DNA of 64,000 bases from Olivibacter jilunii. Its GTDB lineage: Bacteria > Bacteroidota > Bacteroidia > Sphingobacteriales > Sphingobacteriaceae. Under the pieces are notes generated by a model. The model had not been told where the DNA came from. It saw only the letters and a program-made list of their open reading frames with translations, and did no database searches. How positions within the stretch are numbered: position 1 is the stretch's first letter; each line of letters opens with the position of its first letter. Both the position numbers and the translations under genes were made by a program. The DNA lies in the NCBI RefSeq assembly GCF_900607235.1, contig NZ_LR027860.1, positions 30,477 through 94,476 on the forward strand, given 5' to 3'. Positions 1 through 8,332 of this stretch are shown here, one piece after another.

Positions 1-3000
1 CACCACTAATCGTAGCACTTACTTCCTGTGTACCTACATCCGTGCGATTGTTATTCTCATAGCTTACGCTGGTGCCCACTGGCAAAGTCCCCGAGATGGC
101 CAGCGATTTTGCTGTTCCGTCGTATACAAAAGATCCATCTTGGAAACTGGTGCCGGTGATAGCGGCCTTGGTAATCGTTAAGTTTGCTTTCAGTACCAGC
201 GTTTCATAATTATCACCGCTGATCGTAGCACTTACTTCCTGCGTACCTACATCGGTGCGGTTGTTATTTTCATAGCTTACGCTGGTGCCCACCGGTAAGG
301 TACCTGAGATGGCCAATGATTTTGCGGTGCTGTCGTATACAAAAGATCCATCTTGGAAACTGATGCCGGTGATAGCGGCTTTGGTGATTGTCAGATTGGC
401 GGTCAACACTAGATCGGTATAATTCGCTCCGTTGATTGTTGCTATTACCTCTTGTGTACCTACATCTGTGCGACCATTGTTTCCATAGCTAACAGTAGTG
501 CCCGCTGGCAAGGTACCTGAGATGGCCAGTGATTTTGCGGTGCCGTCATACACAAAAGCCCCGTCTTCCAACGTTACACCTGTAATGGTAGCCTTACTGA
601 TCGCTAAGTTTGCTTTCAGCACCAGGGTTTCATAATTGTCACCGCTGATTGTGGCCGTTACTTCCTGCGTACCTACATCCGTGCGACTGTTATTTTCATA
701 ACTGACACTCGTGCCCGCTGGTAAGGTGCCAGCGATAGCCAGCGATTTTGCTGTTCCGTCGTATACAAAAGATCCATCTTGGAAACTGGTGCCGGTGATA
801 GCGGCCTTGGTAATCGTTAAGTTTGCTTTCAGTACCAGCGTTTCATAATTATCACCGCTGATCGTAGCACTTACTTCCTGCGTACCTACATCGGTGCGGT
901 TGTTATTTTCATAGCTTACGCTGGTGCCCACCGGTAAGGTACCTGAGATGGCCAATGATTTTGCGGTGCTGTCGTATACAAAAGATCCATCTTGGAAACT
1001 GATGCCGGTGATAGCGGCTTTGGTGATTGTCAGATTGGCGGTCAACACTAGATCGGTATAATTCGCTCCGTTGATTGTTGCTATTACCTCTTGTGTACCT
1101 ACATCTGTGCGACCATTGTTTCCATAGCTAACAGTAGTGCCTGCTGGTAAAGTACCTGCTATTGCTAATGACTTGGCCTTACCATCGTAGGCAAAACTTG
1201 CATCTTCCAATGTGATACCAGTAATGGTGGCCTTGCTGATTGTTAAGTTTGCTTTCAGCACCAGGGTTTCGTAATTATCACCGTTAATGGTGGCCGTCAC
1301 TTCCTGTGTTCCTACATCCGTGCGATTGTTATGCTCATAACTGACACTTGTGCCCGCTGGTAAGGTGCCAGCGATAGCCAGTGATTTTGCGGTGCCGTCA
1401 TACACAAAAGATTCGTCATACAACGTTACGTCCGTAATGTTGGCCTTGGTAATCGTTAAGTTTGCTTTCAGTACCAGCGTTTCATAATTATCACCGCTGA
1501 TCGTAGCACTTACTTCCTGTGTACCTACATCCGTGCGACTGTTATTTTCATAACTGACACTCGTGCCCGCTGGTAAGGTGCCAGCGATAGCCAGCGATTT
1601 TGCGGTACCGTCATAAACGAAAGATCCGTCATCCAACGTTACGCCCGTAATGTTGGCCTTGGTAATTGTTAAGTTTGCTTTCAGCACCAGGGTTTCGTAA
1701 TTATCACCGTTAATGGTGGCCGTCACTTCCTGTGTTCCTACATCCGTGCGACTGTTATGCTCATAACTGACACTCGTGCCTACTGGCAAAGTACCTGAGA
1801 TGGCCAATGATTTTACTGTTCCGTCGTATACAAAAGATCCATCAACAAAAGTGATATCTGATACATCATCTATAGATGCCTTGGTGATTGTCAGATTGGC
1901 GGTCAACACTAGATCGGTATAATTCGCTCCGTTGATTGTTGCTGTTACCTCTTGTGTACCTACATCTGTGCGACCATTGTTTCCATAGCTAACAGTCGTG
2001 CCCACTGGCAAAGTCCCCGAGATAGCCAGTGATTTTGCGGTGCCGTCATATACAAAAGATTCGTCATCCAACGTTACGCCCGTAATGTTGGCCTTGGTAA
2101 TTGTTAAGCGCGCTTTCATTACCAGGGTTTCATAATTATCACCGCTAATCGTAGCGCTTACTTCCTGTGTACCTACATCCGTGCGACTGTTATTTTCATA
2201 GCTAACGCTGGTGCCCACCGGTAAGGTACCTGAGATGGCCAGTGATTTTGCGGTGCCGTCATACACAAAAGCCCCGTCATCCAAGGTTATGCCCGTAATG
2301 GTGGCCTTACTGATCGCTAAGTTTGCTTTCAGCACCAGGGTTTCGTAGTTGTCACCGCTGATTGTGGCCGTCACTTCCTGCGTACCTACATCCGTGCGAC
2401 TGTTATTCTCATAGCTGACACTCGTGCCTACTGGCAAAGTACCTGAGATGGCCAGTGATTTTGCTGTTCCGTCGTATACAAAAGATCCATCTTGGAAACT
2501 GATGCCTGTGATAGCGGCTTTGGTAATCGTTAAGTTTGCTTTTAATATCAGGGTTTCATAATTATCACCGCTAATCGTGGCCGTTACTTCCTGCGTACCT
2601 ACATCGGTGCGACTGTTATTTTCATAACTGACACTCGTGCCCGCTGGTAAGGTGCCGGCGATAGCCAGCGATTTTGCGGTGCCGTCATACACAAAAGACC
2701 CGTCATCCAAGGTTATGCCCGTAATAATCGTCGCATACTGAAGACTTAGTGTATTGGATGCTAGGTTACCATTGCTACCGACATTAACCGCCATATCAGC
2801 TGGTATGTAGATCTGCACAATTCCCCCCACCGCGGGTGTCACTAAGAACGAATAAGAAATATTATCGTTTGTTTGTAAGTTACTAAGTGTTGCATTGCTT
2901 CCTATAATATCCTCAAGTGTAAATCCAGTAACGGCTTCACTGAACGTTGCAATTACGGTGAAAGGACTACTAACTGGAGAACTGGCCTCCGTAGAAAGCG

Positions 3001-5572
3001 TTACGCTTGGTTGTATGGTATTGACGAAAATTCCTGCTGTACTCGGTACATTATTCAACATAGCGGAAGCCTCATTGCCAGCAGCGTCCTGCATAACACT
3101 TGCATTGCCGATAATTCCGGCCAAGGTGATCCCATCTAAATCTAAGTCTCCGCTTTGCACGGCGTAGCTAAACGCAAGCGTGCTAGTTCCTGAACCTGCA
3201 ACATAGGCCGCCTGAACAAGTGCTTCTCCAATAGTTAGGTTCAGGTAAGGGTTGCCACTAACGGTAACAGGCTCATTGAAATTCACCGTAAAGTTTAGTG
3301 AACTTCCCATTCTATAATATCCATTATTTGGTACAATAACCAAGGTTGAAACGGGAGTAACTCCATCAACGACAATATCATGTTGACCGGCAAGGGAGTT
3401 TGGACCACCAGTATTTGGCAATGTGAGATCCGCATCAACTAAAGCCCCGTTTCTTATCACCGCACCATTGAGTCTCAATGCGGTGGTTGATAGGTAATCC
3501 AGGTCATGACTGAGATCACCTGCTTGCACCGTGTAATTAAATGTTATGGCATCGGTACCCGATCCGGAAACATATTCGGCATCCCTGTTCACGACACCTG
3601 TATTTAATGTCAGCGTGGGGTTTCCCCCTGCCGCTTGAACGACGACAATTTGATTAAAAACAACTACGATACTTATCTCATCTCCTAATTTATACAAACC
3701 GTTTGAGGCAGTTGTATTTACCATATTTATTCGTGGGCTTCCAGCAGTTACTGCTATTCTAAGCGTTGCGGTGTCACAAAGTGAAGGCGAGCCATTATCA
3801 CATACTTGATAGATTACACTATCTTGACCGAAAAAGTCTGAATTTGGCGTGTAGGTAAAACTGCCGTCTGCATTCAGCACGACTGTGCCATTCACAGGCG
3901 CCGTCACCAGTGAGGCAGTCAACGCATTCCCGTCGGGATCGTTATCGTTCGTCAAAACGTTACCCGTTGCAGGTTCATTTTCAGTTACAATAATTTCATC
4001 ATCAACTGCAACCGGAGCGTCATTTGTTGAATTTACGGTGAACTTGACAGTCGCTGTATCGCATAAGGACGGGCTACCATTATCGCATACCTGATAGTTC
4101 AGGCTGTCTAAGCCGACAAAATTAGTGTTTGGTGTGTACGTGAAACTGCCGTTAGCATTCAATACCACCGTTCCATTAACCGGCGCCGTCACCAGTGAGA
4201 CAGTCAGCACATTCCCTTCAGGGTCTGTATCATTCGTCAAAACATTCCCTATCGCTGCTACGTTTTTCGCTGTACTGACAGCATCGTCTACAGCCATCGG
4301 AGCATCGTTCACCGGCGTAATATCTATATTGATAGTACCAACGACTACATTATTTGCACCGCCTGAACCGGTGTTACCGTTATCATTGATGGAAACTTCT
4401 ACCAGAGCCGCATTGTCGCCTGACAGGTTATGATCAGGTCGGAAATAAATATTACTAGGCACATTGATGTAATTATTAAGATCTATCAGATTTCCCGTCA
4501 ATGTTAACTTTCCAGTCAAATGGCCCGTTATGGAGATTCCAGTTCCTGCTGCAATATCAAATATTCCGCCGGTGGCGTCCAACGTTAAGGAGACTTGTCC
4601 CACACCCGCATCAACATCCATTATTGTCGCCGACGAAATATCCAATGCATCTTCGGTAGCGTCTTCTCGCACGGTAATGTCGGCAGGTAGTCCCGCAATT
4701 ACCGGTGCATCGTTTACCGCTTCAATTTGGAAGTGTGCCCATGCTGTATCACATCGAGAAGGTGTACCATTATCGCAAACCTGATATCGTAAACTATCCA
4801 AACCATTAAAATTAGCACTTGGTGTATAAGTAAAGCTACCATCCGCATTGAGTACGATCGTGCCATTTACGGGCGCCGTCACCAAAGAGGCGGTCAGGGC
4901 GTTCTCTTCCGGATCACTATCATTCGTCAAGACATTCCCAGTGGTCGGCGTATCTTCCCTTACCGATACAGCATCATCCATGGCGTTGGGAGCCCAGTTA
5001 GTCACCACTTCAATTTCATCCAACATAACACCTATGTTGAAACCAACTATTTCAAGCTCATCCATATTCGCCAAGAATGGATAGTCGCTTGAACTTATGG
5101 TAATTTTATGGATGGGTGTAGTGGGTTGATAGTAAGTCCGGATGGTATCAATAAGAACACCATCTCTTTTTACATAAATTTCAATCATCTGGGTTTCATT
5201 TTGGGTAGGCCAAATATTAAATTGCCTTATACCAAAATTATCTCCAGAAGTACTTTTTAAAGTGGCAGAATGAAGCGTAGCACCAGCCAACGCGTCATAA
5301 CGTAAAACATTGGTACTTAGACTAGTTCCAATCAACACCCTGATTTGACTACCATTCCCATTTCCGGTTGCAATGGCTGAAAAACCATTACCAACCTCCC
5401 AAGTGGCTGGTGCTGTATTTGTGCTAATGGCGTGAACCTCTCCTGCATTAAAGCCCTCCCAGTCATAAACACCGGAATTGAGTACTTGGGCATGTACAAT
5501 AGGACTACTGAATAACAGTCCGCAAAACGTTATTAGGTAGTTGAAAAGTTTTGTAGGGTAAAAGTATTTCAT
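1..5572 (-). CDS. giant secreted repeat protein with cadherin-like and MBG-type domains, partial (C-terminus outside window)
   Basis: One minus-strand frame is open from an ATG at 5572 to the left edge (about 1857 codons, no stop), so the C-terminus is missing. I checked the frame at about 4978, 3799, 2980 and 58. Residues 1-29 form a Sec signal peptide ending in HAQ. An N-terminal globular domain follows (to about 195). Next come cadherin-like/Big_9-type modules with the motif TGNVLTNDxDP...GSFTYTP...YQVCDNG at about 197, 420 and 510, then Ig-like segments with FSEAVTGFTLEDI near 865. From about residue 950 there is a tandem array of 71-residue units containing GSFVYDGTAKSLAISGTLP, the pattern of MBG/YDG-type domains. 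In Bacteroidota such proteins are usually large surface or gliding-type adhesins, often with a type IX secretion C-terminal domain. That domain would lie outside the window, so it is inference. It is the last gene of a three-gene operon, 21 bp after the binding-protein gene. Confidence 0.9.
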   Translation of the reverse strand, partial: MKYFYPTKLFNYLITFCGLLFSSPIVHAQVLNSGVYDWEGFNAGEVHAISTNTAPATWEVGNGFSAIATGNGNGSQIRVLIGTSLSTNVLRYDALAGATLHSATLKSTSGDNFGIRQFNIWPTQNETQMIEIYVKRDGVLIDTIRTYYQPTTPIHKITISSSDYPFLANMDELEIVGFNIGVMLDEIEVVTNWAPNAMDDAVSVREDTPTTGNVLTNDSDPEENALTASLVTAPVNGTIVLNADGSFTYTPSANFNGLDSLRYQVCDNGTPSRCDTAWAHFQIEAVNDAPVIAGLPADITVREDATEDALDISSATIMDVDAGVGQVSLTLDATGGIFDIAAGTGISITGHLTGKLTLTGNLIDLNNYINVPSNIYFRPDHNLSGDNAALVEVSINDNGNTGSGGANNVVVGTINIDITPVNDAPMAVDDAVSTAKNVAAIGNVLTNDTDPEGNVLTVSLVTAPVNGTVVLNANGSFTYTPNTNFVGLDSLNYQVCDNGSPSLCDTATVKFTVNSTNDAPVAVDDEIIVTENEPATGNVLTNDNDPDGNALTASLVTAPVNGTVVLNADGSFTYTPNSDFFGQDSVIYQVCDNGSPSLCDTATLRIAVTAGSPRINMVNTTASNGLYKLGDEISIVVVFNQIVVVQAAGGNPTLTLNTGVVNRDAEYVSGSGTDAITFNYTVQAGDLSHDLDYLSTTALRLNGAVIRNGALVDADLTLPNTGGPNSLAGQHDIVVDGVTPVSTLVIVPNNGYYRMGSSLNFTVNFNEPVTVSGNPYLNLTIGEALVQAAYVAGSGTSTLAFSYAVQSGDLDLDGITLAGIIGNASVMQDAAGNEASAMLNNVPSTAGIFVNTIQPSVTLSTEASSPVSSPFTVIATFSEAVTGFTLEDIIGSNATLSNLQTNDNISYSFLVTPAVGGIVQIYIPADMAVNVGSNGNLASNTLSLQYATIITGITLDDGSFVYDGTAKSLAIAGTLPAGTSVSYENNSRTDVGTQEVTATISGDNYETLILKANLTITKAAITGISFQDGSFVYDGTAKSLAISGTLPVGTSVSYENNSRTDVGTQEVTATISGDNYETLVLKANLAISKATITGITLDDGAFVYDGTAKSLAISGTLPVGTSVSYENNSRTDVGTQEVSATISGDNYETLVMKARLTITKANITGVTLDDESFVYDGTAKSLAISGTLPVGTTVSYGNNGRTDVGTQEVTATINGANYTDLVLTANLTITKASIDDVSDITFVDGSFVYDGTVKSLAISGTLPVGTSVSYEHNSRTDVGTQEVTATINGDNYETLVLKANLTITKANITGVTLDDGSFVYDGTAKSLAIAGTLPAGTSVSYENNSRTDVGTQEVSATISGDNYETLVLKANLTITKANITDVTLYDESFVYDGTAKSLAIAGTLPAGTSVSYEHNNRTDVGTQEVTATINGDNYETLVLKANLTISKATITGITLEDASFAYDGKAKSLAIAGTLPAGTTVSYGNNGRTDVGTQEVIATINGANYTDLVLTANLTITKAAITGISFQDGSFVYDSTAKSLAISGTLPVGTSVSYENNNRTDVGTQEVSATISGDNYETLVLKANLTITKAAITGTSFQDGSFVYDGTAKSLAIAGTLPAGTSVSYENNSRTDVGTQEVTATISGDNYETLVLKANLAISKATITGVTLEDGAFVYDGTAKSLAISGTLPAGTTVSYGNNGRTDVGTQEVIATINGANYTDLVLTANLTITKAAITGISFQDGSFVYDSTAKSLAISGTLPVGTSVSYENNNRTDVGTQEVSATISGDNYETLVLKANLTITKAAITGTSFQDGSFVYDGTAKSLAISGTLPVGTSVSYENNNRTDVGTQEVSATISG
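31..2730 (-). repeat. tandem array of thirteen 213-bp (71-codon) MBG-type units
   Basis: The anchor tacctacatc (or a close variant) recurs at 31, 244, 457, 670, 883, 1096, 1309, 1522, 1735, 1957, 2170, 2383 and 2596. The spacing is exactly 213 bp except for one 222-bp step (1735 to 1957), which carries a 9-bp in-frame insertion. All steps are multiples of three, so the reading frame is kept. The units are inside the coding sequence of the giant secreted protein and encode near-identical beta-sandwich-like domains. The array continues beyond the left edge. Confidence 0.93.
99..1141. repeat. higher-order duplication: 404 bp exact copies at 99-502 and 738-1141
   Basis: Bases 99-502 and 738-1141 are identical over about 404 bp. 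The offset is 639 bp, exactly three 213-bp units. Elsewhere in the array neighbouring units differ at many positions. This indicates a recent three-unit expansion or gene conversion within the MBG array. Confidence 0.85.
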
Positions 5573-5593
5573 ATATACTTGTTAAAATATCGA

Positions 5594-6751
5594 CTAGACG
5601 CATAAGTAAGGGTTCTGCCACCCGGAACTATTTTGATAGGCCGCTTGCAGCATTTCAGGGTGCTCCCAACTGATACCTGGATCCTGGTCAATTACTTTAT
5701 TTTCTACTAGGCCTGTTTTACAATTGATTTGTGAGAGCCGGACATATACCGGGTGACTGGACTGATAAGGCGTCGTTTTAAGGTTGATTTCCCCTCGTGG
5801 ACCGAGGCAGGTGATCGTTGCCAACGCGCTAGCCAATGAATCGCGTGTGATCTTCTTATCTTCATGTCCACGAATCGCTTTTGAAAGACATAAGCCTACT
5901 TCGTAACCAAGCATGCTATACACCATCGGTTTCTCGTCATAGTTACTCTCATAAGCCTGTATAAAATCCTGATTAGCGCCTGTTTCTAATGTGTAGGTCC
6001 AGGTTATAGCGCTGGTTAGATTTGTCACGAATAGATCGCTTGTTTCCAAGCACTCATCCGTCATAAACGGAGCCACACTTAATGCGGTGCGAGAGGATAT
6101 CTTACTTTCCTGATAATAGCGGAGAAACTGCTCTCCTTCTTTTCCCGATAACATGGCGTGGGTGTGGTTTGGCATCAACATTTGTAATTGATTGATGAGA
6201 AGCAGGGTGTTTGGCATGGAAGTCATTCCATTTATAAAATTAAGCTTGACGTGGCTAGCTCCAGCCGCATGTAAGCCATAACGATAACATTCGTGCATAT
6301 TATACCCTGCCTCATAATACGATAGGCTTACACATGGATCTGCGCCGTATTCCCGTTGCGCCCATTTCCCCATCACCCACTCGCTTTTCCAAAGATCGAG
6401 ACTCGTATAAAAGAGATAATCTGACCGGAATTGATACGTAGGAACAAATCCACCTAAATTAGCTATCGCGACGGGTATACGGTATTTATTGATGATTTCT
6501 AAGCAGTTTTGAGTAACCTTGGTGCCTATCACACCAATGATCATATCGACTTGATCGAATAAAGCCAGTTTATTTAGTGCATTTTCGACAAAGGACTGCC
6601 CGCCGGTTTGAATAAACTCCTCAATGATTTCGATACGGCAGTTCGGTGTCCTTTGCGCCAACGCAAGCATAGCACCTTGCTTGAAATCATTGCGAAGATT
6701 TTTGAATACCCCTGAATAGGGTATTAAGAATCCTATTTTTAACTTTTGCAT
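5594..6751 (-). CDS. ABC-type substrate-binding protein (Peripla_BP_6-like), no signal peptide
   Basis: 385 residues resembling the branched-chain amino acid type (Leu/Ile/Val-binding fold) of periplasmic binding proteins. The N-terminus starts straight into the first beta strand (KIGFLIPYSGVF), followed by FKQGAMLAL and VDMIIGVIGTKV, typical of the first lobe. The C-terminal part has MLGYEVGLCLSKAI and a final segment on substrate-like features (GPRGEINL). It lacks the signal peptide or lipobox that transported-ligand receptors carry, and no permease or ATPase genes are adjacent, so a classical uptake role is doubtful. It lies 20 bp downstream of the tail-collar gene and 21 bp upstream of the giant secreted protein, so it is probably co-transcribed with both. 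Ligand unknown. Confidence 0.8.
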   Translation of the reverse strand: MQKLKIGFLIPYSGVFKNLRNDFKQGAMLALAQRTPNCRIEIIEEFIQTGGQSFVENALNKLALFDQVDMIIGVIGTKVTQNCLEIINKYRIPVAIANLGGFVPTYQFRSDYLFYTSLDLWKSEWVMGKWAQREYGADPCVSLSYYEAGYNMHECYRYGLHAAGASHVKLNFINGMTSMPNTLLLINQLQMLMPNHTHAMLSGKEGEQFLRYYQESKISSRTALSVAPFMTDECLETSDLFVTNLTSAITWTYTLETGANQDFIQAYESNYDEKPMVYSMLGYEVGLCLSKAIRGHEDKKITRDSLASALATITCLGPRGEINLKTTPYQSSHPVYVRLSQINCKTGLVENKVIDQDPGISWEHPEMLQAAYQNSSGWQNPYLCV

Positions 6752-6771
6752 ATCAAAGGTAGAAGGGGGGA

Positions 6772-7380
6772 TTATTCTCTCGAAGGAAATACACCTTGCA
6801 GTGCAATTACAAAATGGAGTACTTGATAAGGCTGCATGATGCTGAATGGTATATTGCCACCTGCTTGACCTACTGCTACATTACCTCCACCAGTTGCTGA
6901 TACTCCACTCAGATCTACTAAGGTACCTGCATTTGCCTGATCGATAAAGCCATTTAATGACGCGGCATTATTAGGGTCATAAGGTGCGGCCAATACGCTA
7001 CCAGATGTGGCTACATGTGTTTGTGCTTGGTTCGTGGAAACACCAACGGAAACGCTCCCGGGAGTTGGCGTGAACGTTGCTTGATGTGTGTGCATTGGCA
7101 TTTGCGTGTATGTTAAGGTAATGGTTTCTGTACCTGCCCTTTGTCCAAGTATATAGTTGGACCCACTTGGATTTTGGCCTTGGCCGATCACTACGCGCCC
7201 TTGCAAGTCCGGCAATGCAAAGGTAGTCGTACCGTTGCCTCCATAAATGGTTCCAAGCAGTGCAAACAGTGCGGAGTTTGAACTGATAGCCAAAAGCTGT
7301 CCTTGACAAAATGCCCAACCTTTAGGGGCAAAATCAGGTGCCCATATCATTATTTCACTTAAAAGAGGTTCTGCTGCCAT
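6772..7380 (-). CDS. phage tail-collar domain protein (microcystin-dependent MdpB-like)
   Basis: 202 residues. Residues 5-60 match the tail-collar fold shared with MdpB-like proteins: EIMIWAPDFAPKGWAFCQGQ, then LFALLGTIYGGNG and FALPDLQGRVVIGQG. The rest is Gly/Thr/Ala rich and ends in the typical IMQPYQVLHFVIALQG. No signal peptide is evident. In free-living Bacteroidota these genes usually sit outside prophages, often in small clusters, and their function is poorly known. No other phage genes are nearby, so this is not evidence for a prophage. It is the first gene of the operon leading to the binding protein and the giant secreted protein. About 260 bp separate it from the upstream response regulator gene. 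Confidence 0.87.
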   Translation of the reverse strand: MAAEPLLSEIMIWAPDFAPKGWAFCQGQLLAISSNSALFALLGTIYGGNGTTTFALPDLQGRVVIGQGQNPSGSNYILGQRAGTETITLTYTQMPMHTHQATFTPTPGSVSVGVSTNQAQTHVATSGSVLAAPYDPNNAASLNGFIDQANAGTLVDLSGVSATGGGNVAVGQAGGNIPFSIMQPYQVLHFVIALQGVFPSRE

Positions 7381-7490
7381 AATTTTTGAGTTTAGTATGT
7401 GTTACGTATATTGACTGCTATTGTGGATATGAAGTATTTCACACAATTTCCACAACGACACAAAATGAACACAAATTTTGCTCACTTTGT

Positions 7491-7510
7491 ATCCCTCCTT
7501 TGGGGGGGAT
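7491..7510. other. short C/G-run hairpin in the tail-collar upstream region
   Basis: ATCCCTCC at 7491-7498 can pair with GGGGGGAT at 7503-7510 across a four-base loop (one T-G pair). It lies between the response regulator gene and the tail-collar gene. It could be a weak terminator for the regulator transcript or a structured leader. There is no clear T tract. Confidence 0.35.
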
Positions 7511-7642
7511 CGCATGTGTGGAGATTAAGGGTTGTGCGCTGTGGCTAAGAGGAGGAGCTAGCGTAGCCTTGGATATACTTGTTATTTAGTGTCGGAGCTG
7601 ATACAAGGCATAGTTTATTAAACAAAGCTTCTTACACTTGAA

Positions 7643-8263
7643 CTATTTAAATTTTCGGCTGATCAATGCATGTCTACTATTGACCTCTAGCTTTTGATAG
7701 ATATTTTTAATATGATATTTAACGGTCTCTACAGCAATATCCAAACGCAGTGCGACTTCCTTATTAGTTAGTCCTTCCTCAATAGCACTTACGATTTGCT
7801 CTTCTCTCGGTGTAAGTTTTTCTTTTGGATCAGGCGTCACCCTGGGGTTGAAATACTCCACCACCAGTCGTGCAATACCTGGCGACATCGGTGCTCCCCC
7901 ATCGCAAAGTGAAATAACAGACTCTTTGATTTTTTGTAAAGGCGTTTGCTTTAAGAGGTAACCGGAAGCGCCATTGCACAAGGCTTGAAAAACCCTTTTT
8001 GCGTCATCATAAACAGTCAGCATAATTACCTGACATTTTGGTGCTCTCTTTTTTATGCGGGAAATCCCTTTAATTCCGGATTCTCCAGGCAGCCCGATAT
8101 CTGACAAAACCACATCGAGATAAGTATTGTCTGTCCACTGACTCATAAAGTCTTCTACCGAGCCCGCCGCTAAAAGACAAGAAAAACCTTGCTGTTCTTT
8201 GAAAAAATTTAACAGGGCTGTACGAATATGCTCGTCATCCTCAATTATCCCTAAACGTATCAT
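7643..8263 (-). CDS. NarL/LuxR-family response regulator
   Basis: 206 residues. The receiver domain (1-120) has the acidic pair EDD at 8-10, phospho-acceptor Asp55 in VVLSDIGLPG, and Lys in YLLKQTP. The C-terminal LuxR-type helix-turn-helix (about 148-206) contains LTPREEQIVSAIEEGLTNKE and VKYHIKNIYQKLEVNSR. It lies 69 bp downstream of the propeller kinase gene on the same strand, so the two form a two-component system. Its position just upstream of the tail-collar/adhesin operon makes that operon a plausible target; this is inference from order only. Confidence 0.93.
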   Translation of the reverse strand: MIRLGIIEDDEHIRTALLNFFKEQQGFSCLLAAGSVEDFMSQWTDNTYLDVVLSDIGLPGESGIKGISRIKKRAPKCQVIMLTVYDDAKRVFQALCNGASGYLLKQTPLQKIKESVISLCDGGAPMSPGIARLVVEYFNPRVTPDPKEKLTPREEQIVSAIEEGLTNKEVALRLDIAVETVKYHIKNIYQKLEVNSRHALISRKFK

Positions 8264-8294
8264 GCGTTAAAACTATTTATTATTTTTGGTTCTA

Positions 8295-8315
8295 CACCCC
8301 CCTCATTGGGGGGTG
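8295..8315. other. perfect 8-bp intercistronic hairpin (CACCCCCC/GGGGGGTG)
   Basis: CACCCCCC (8295-8302), loop TCATT, GGGGGGTG (8308-8315). It lies in the 69-bp gap between the sensor kinase stop and the regulator start. There is no T run on the minus strand immediately after it. It may stabilise or process the kinase-regulator mRNA, or attenuate between the two genes. Confidence 0.5.
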
Positions 8316-8332
8316 CATGCATTAGTTTTAAT

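Noticed and set aside
1-2730. Possible CRISPR-like or satellite repeat
   Set aside because: The 213-bp period keeps the reading frame and encodes domains of a known protein type; there are no short spacers and no cas genes.
2895-5084. Several plus-strand ORFs of 69-102 codons inside the adhesin region
   Set aside because: They are antisense shadows of the minus-strand repeat protein, which is open in one frame with clear domains and a signal peptide; the plus ORFs match no family.
6772-7380. Prophage tail gene as evidence of a prophage
   Set aside because: No other phage gene, integrase or attachment site is nearby; tail-collar proteins occur outside prophages in Bacteroidota.
7386-7589. 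Plus-strand ORF of 67 codons beginning just beyond the tail-collar start
   Set aside because: Low-complexity Cys-rich translation, no homology pattern, and it covers the promoter region of the minus operon.
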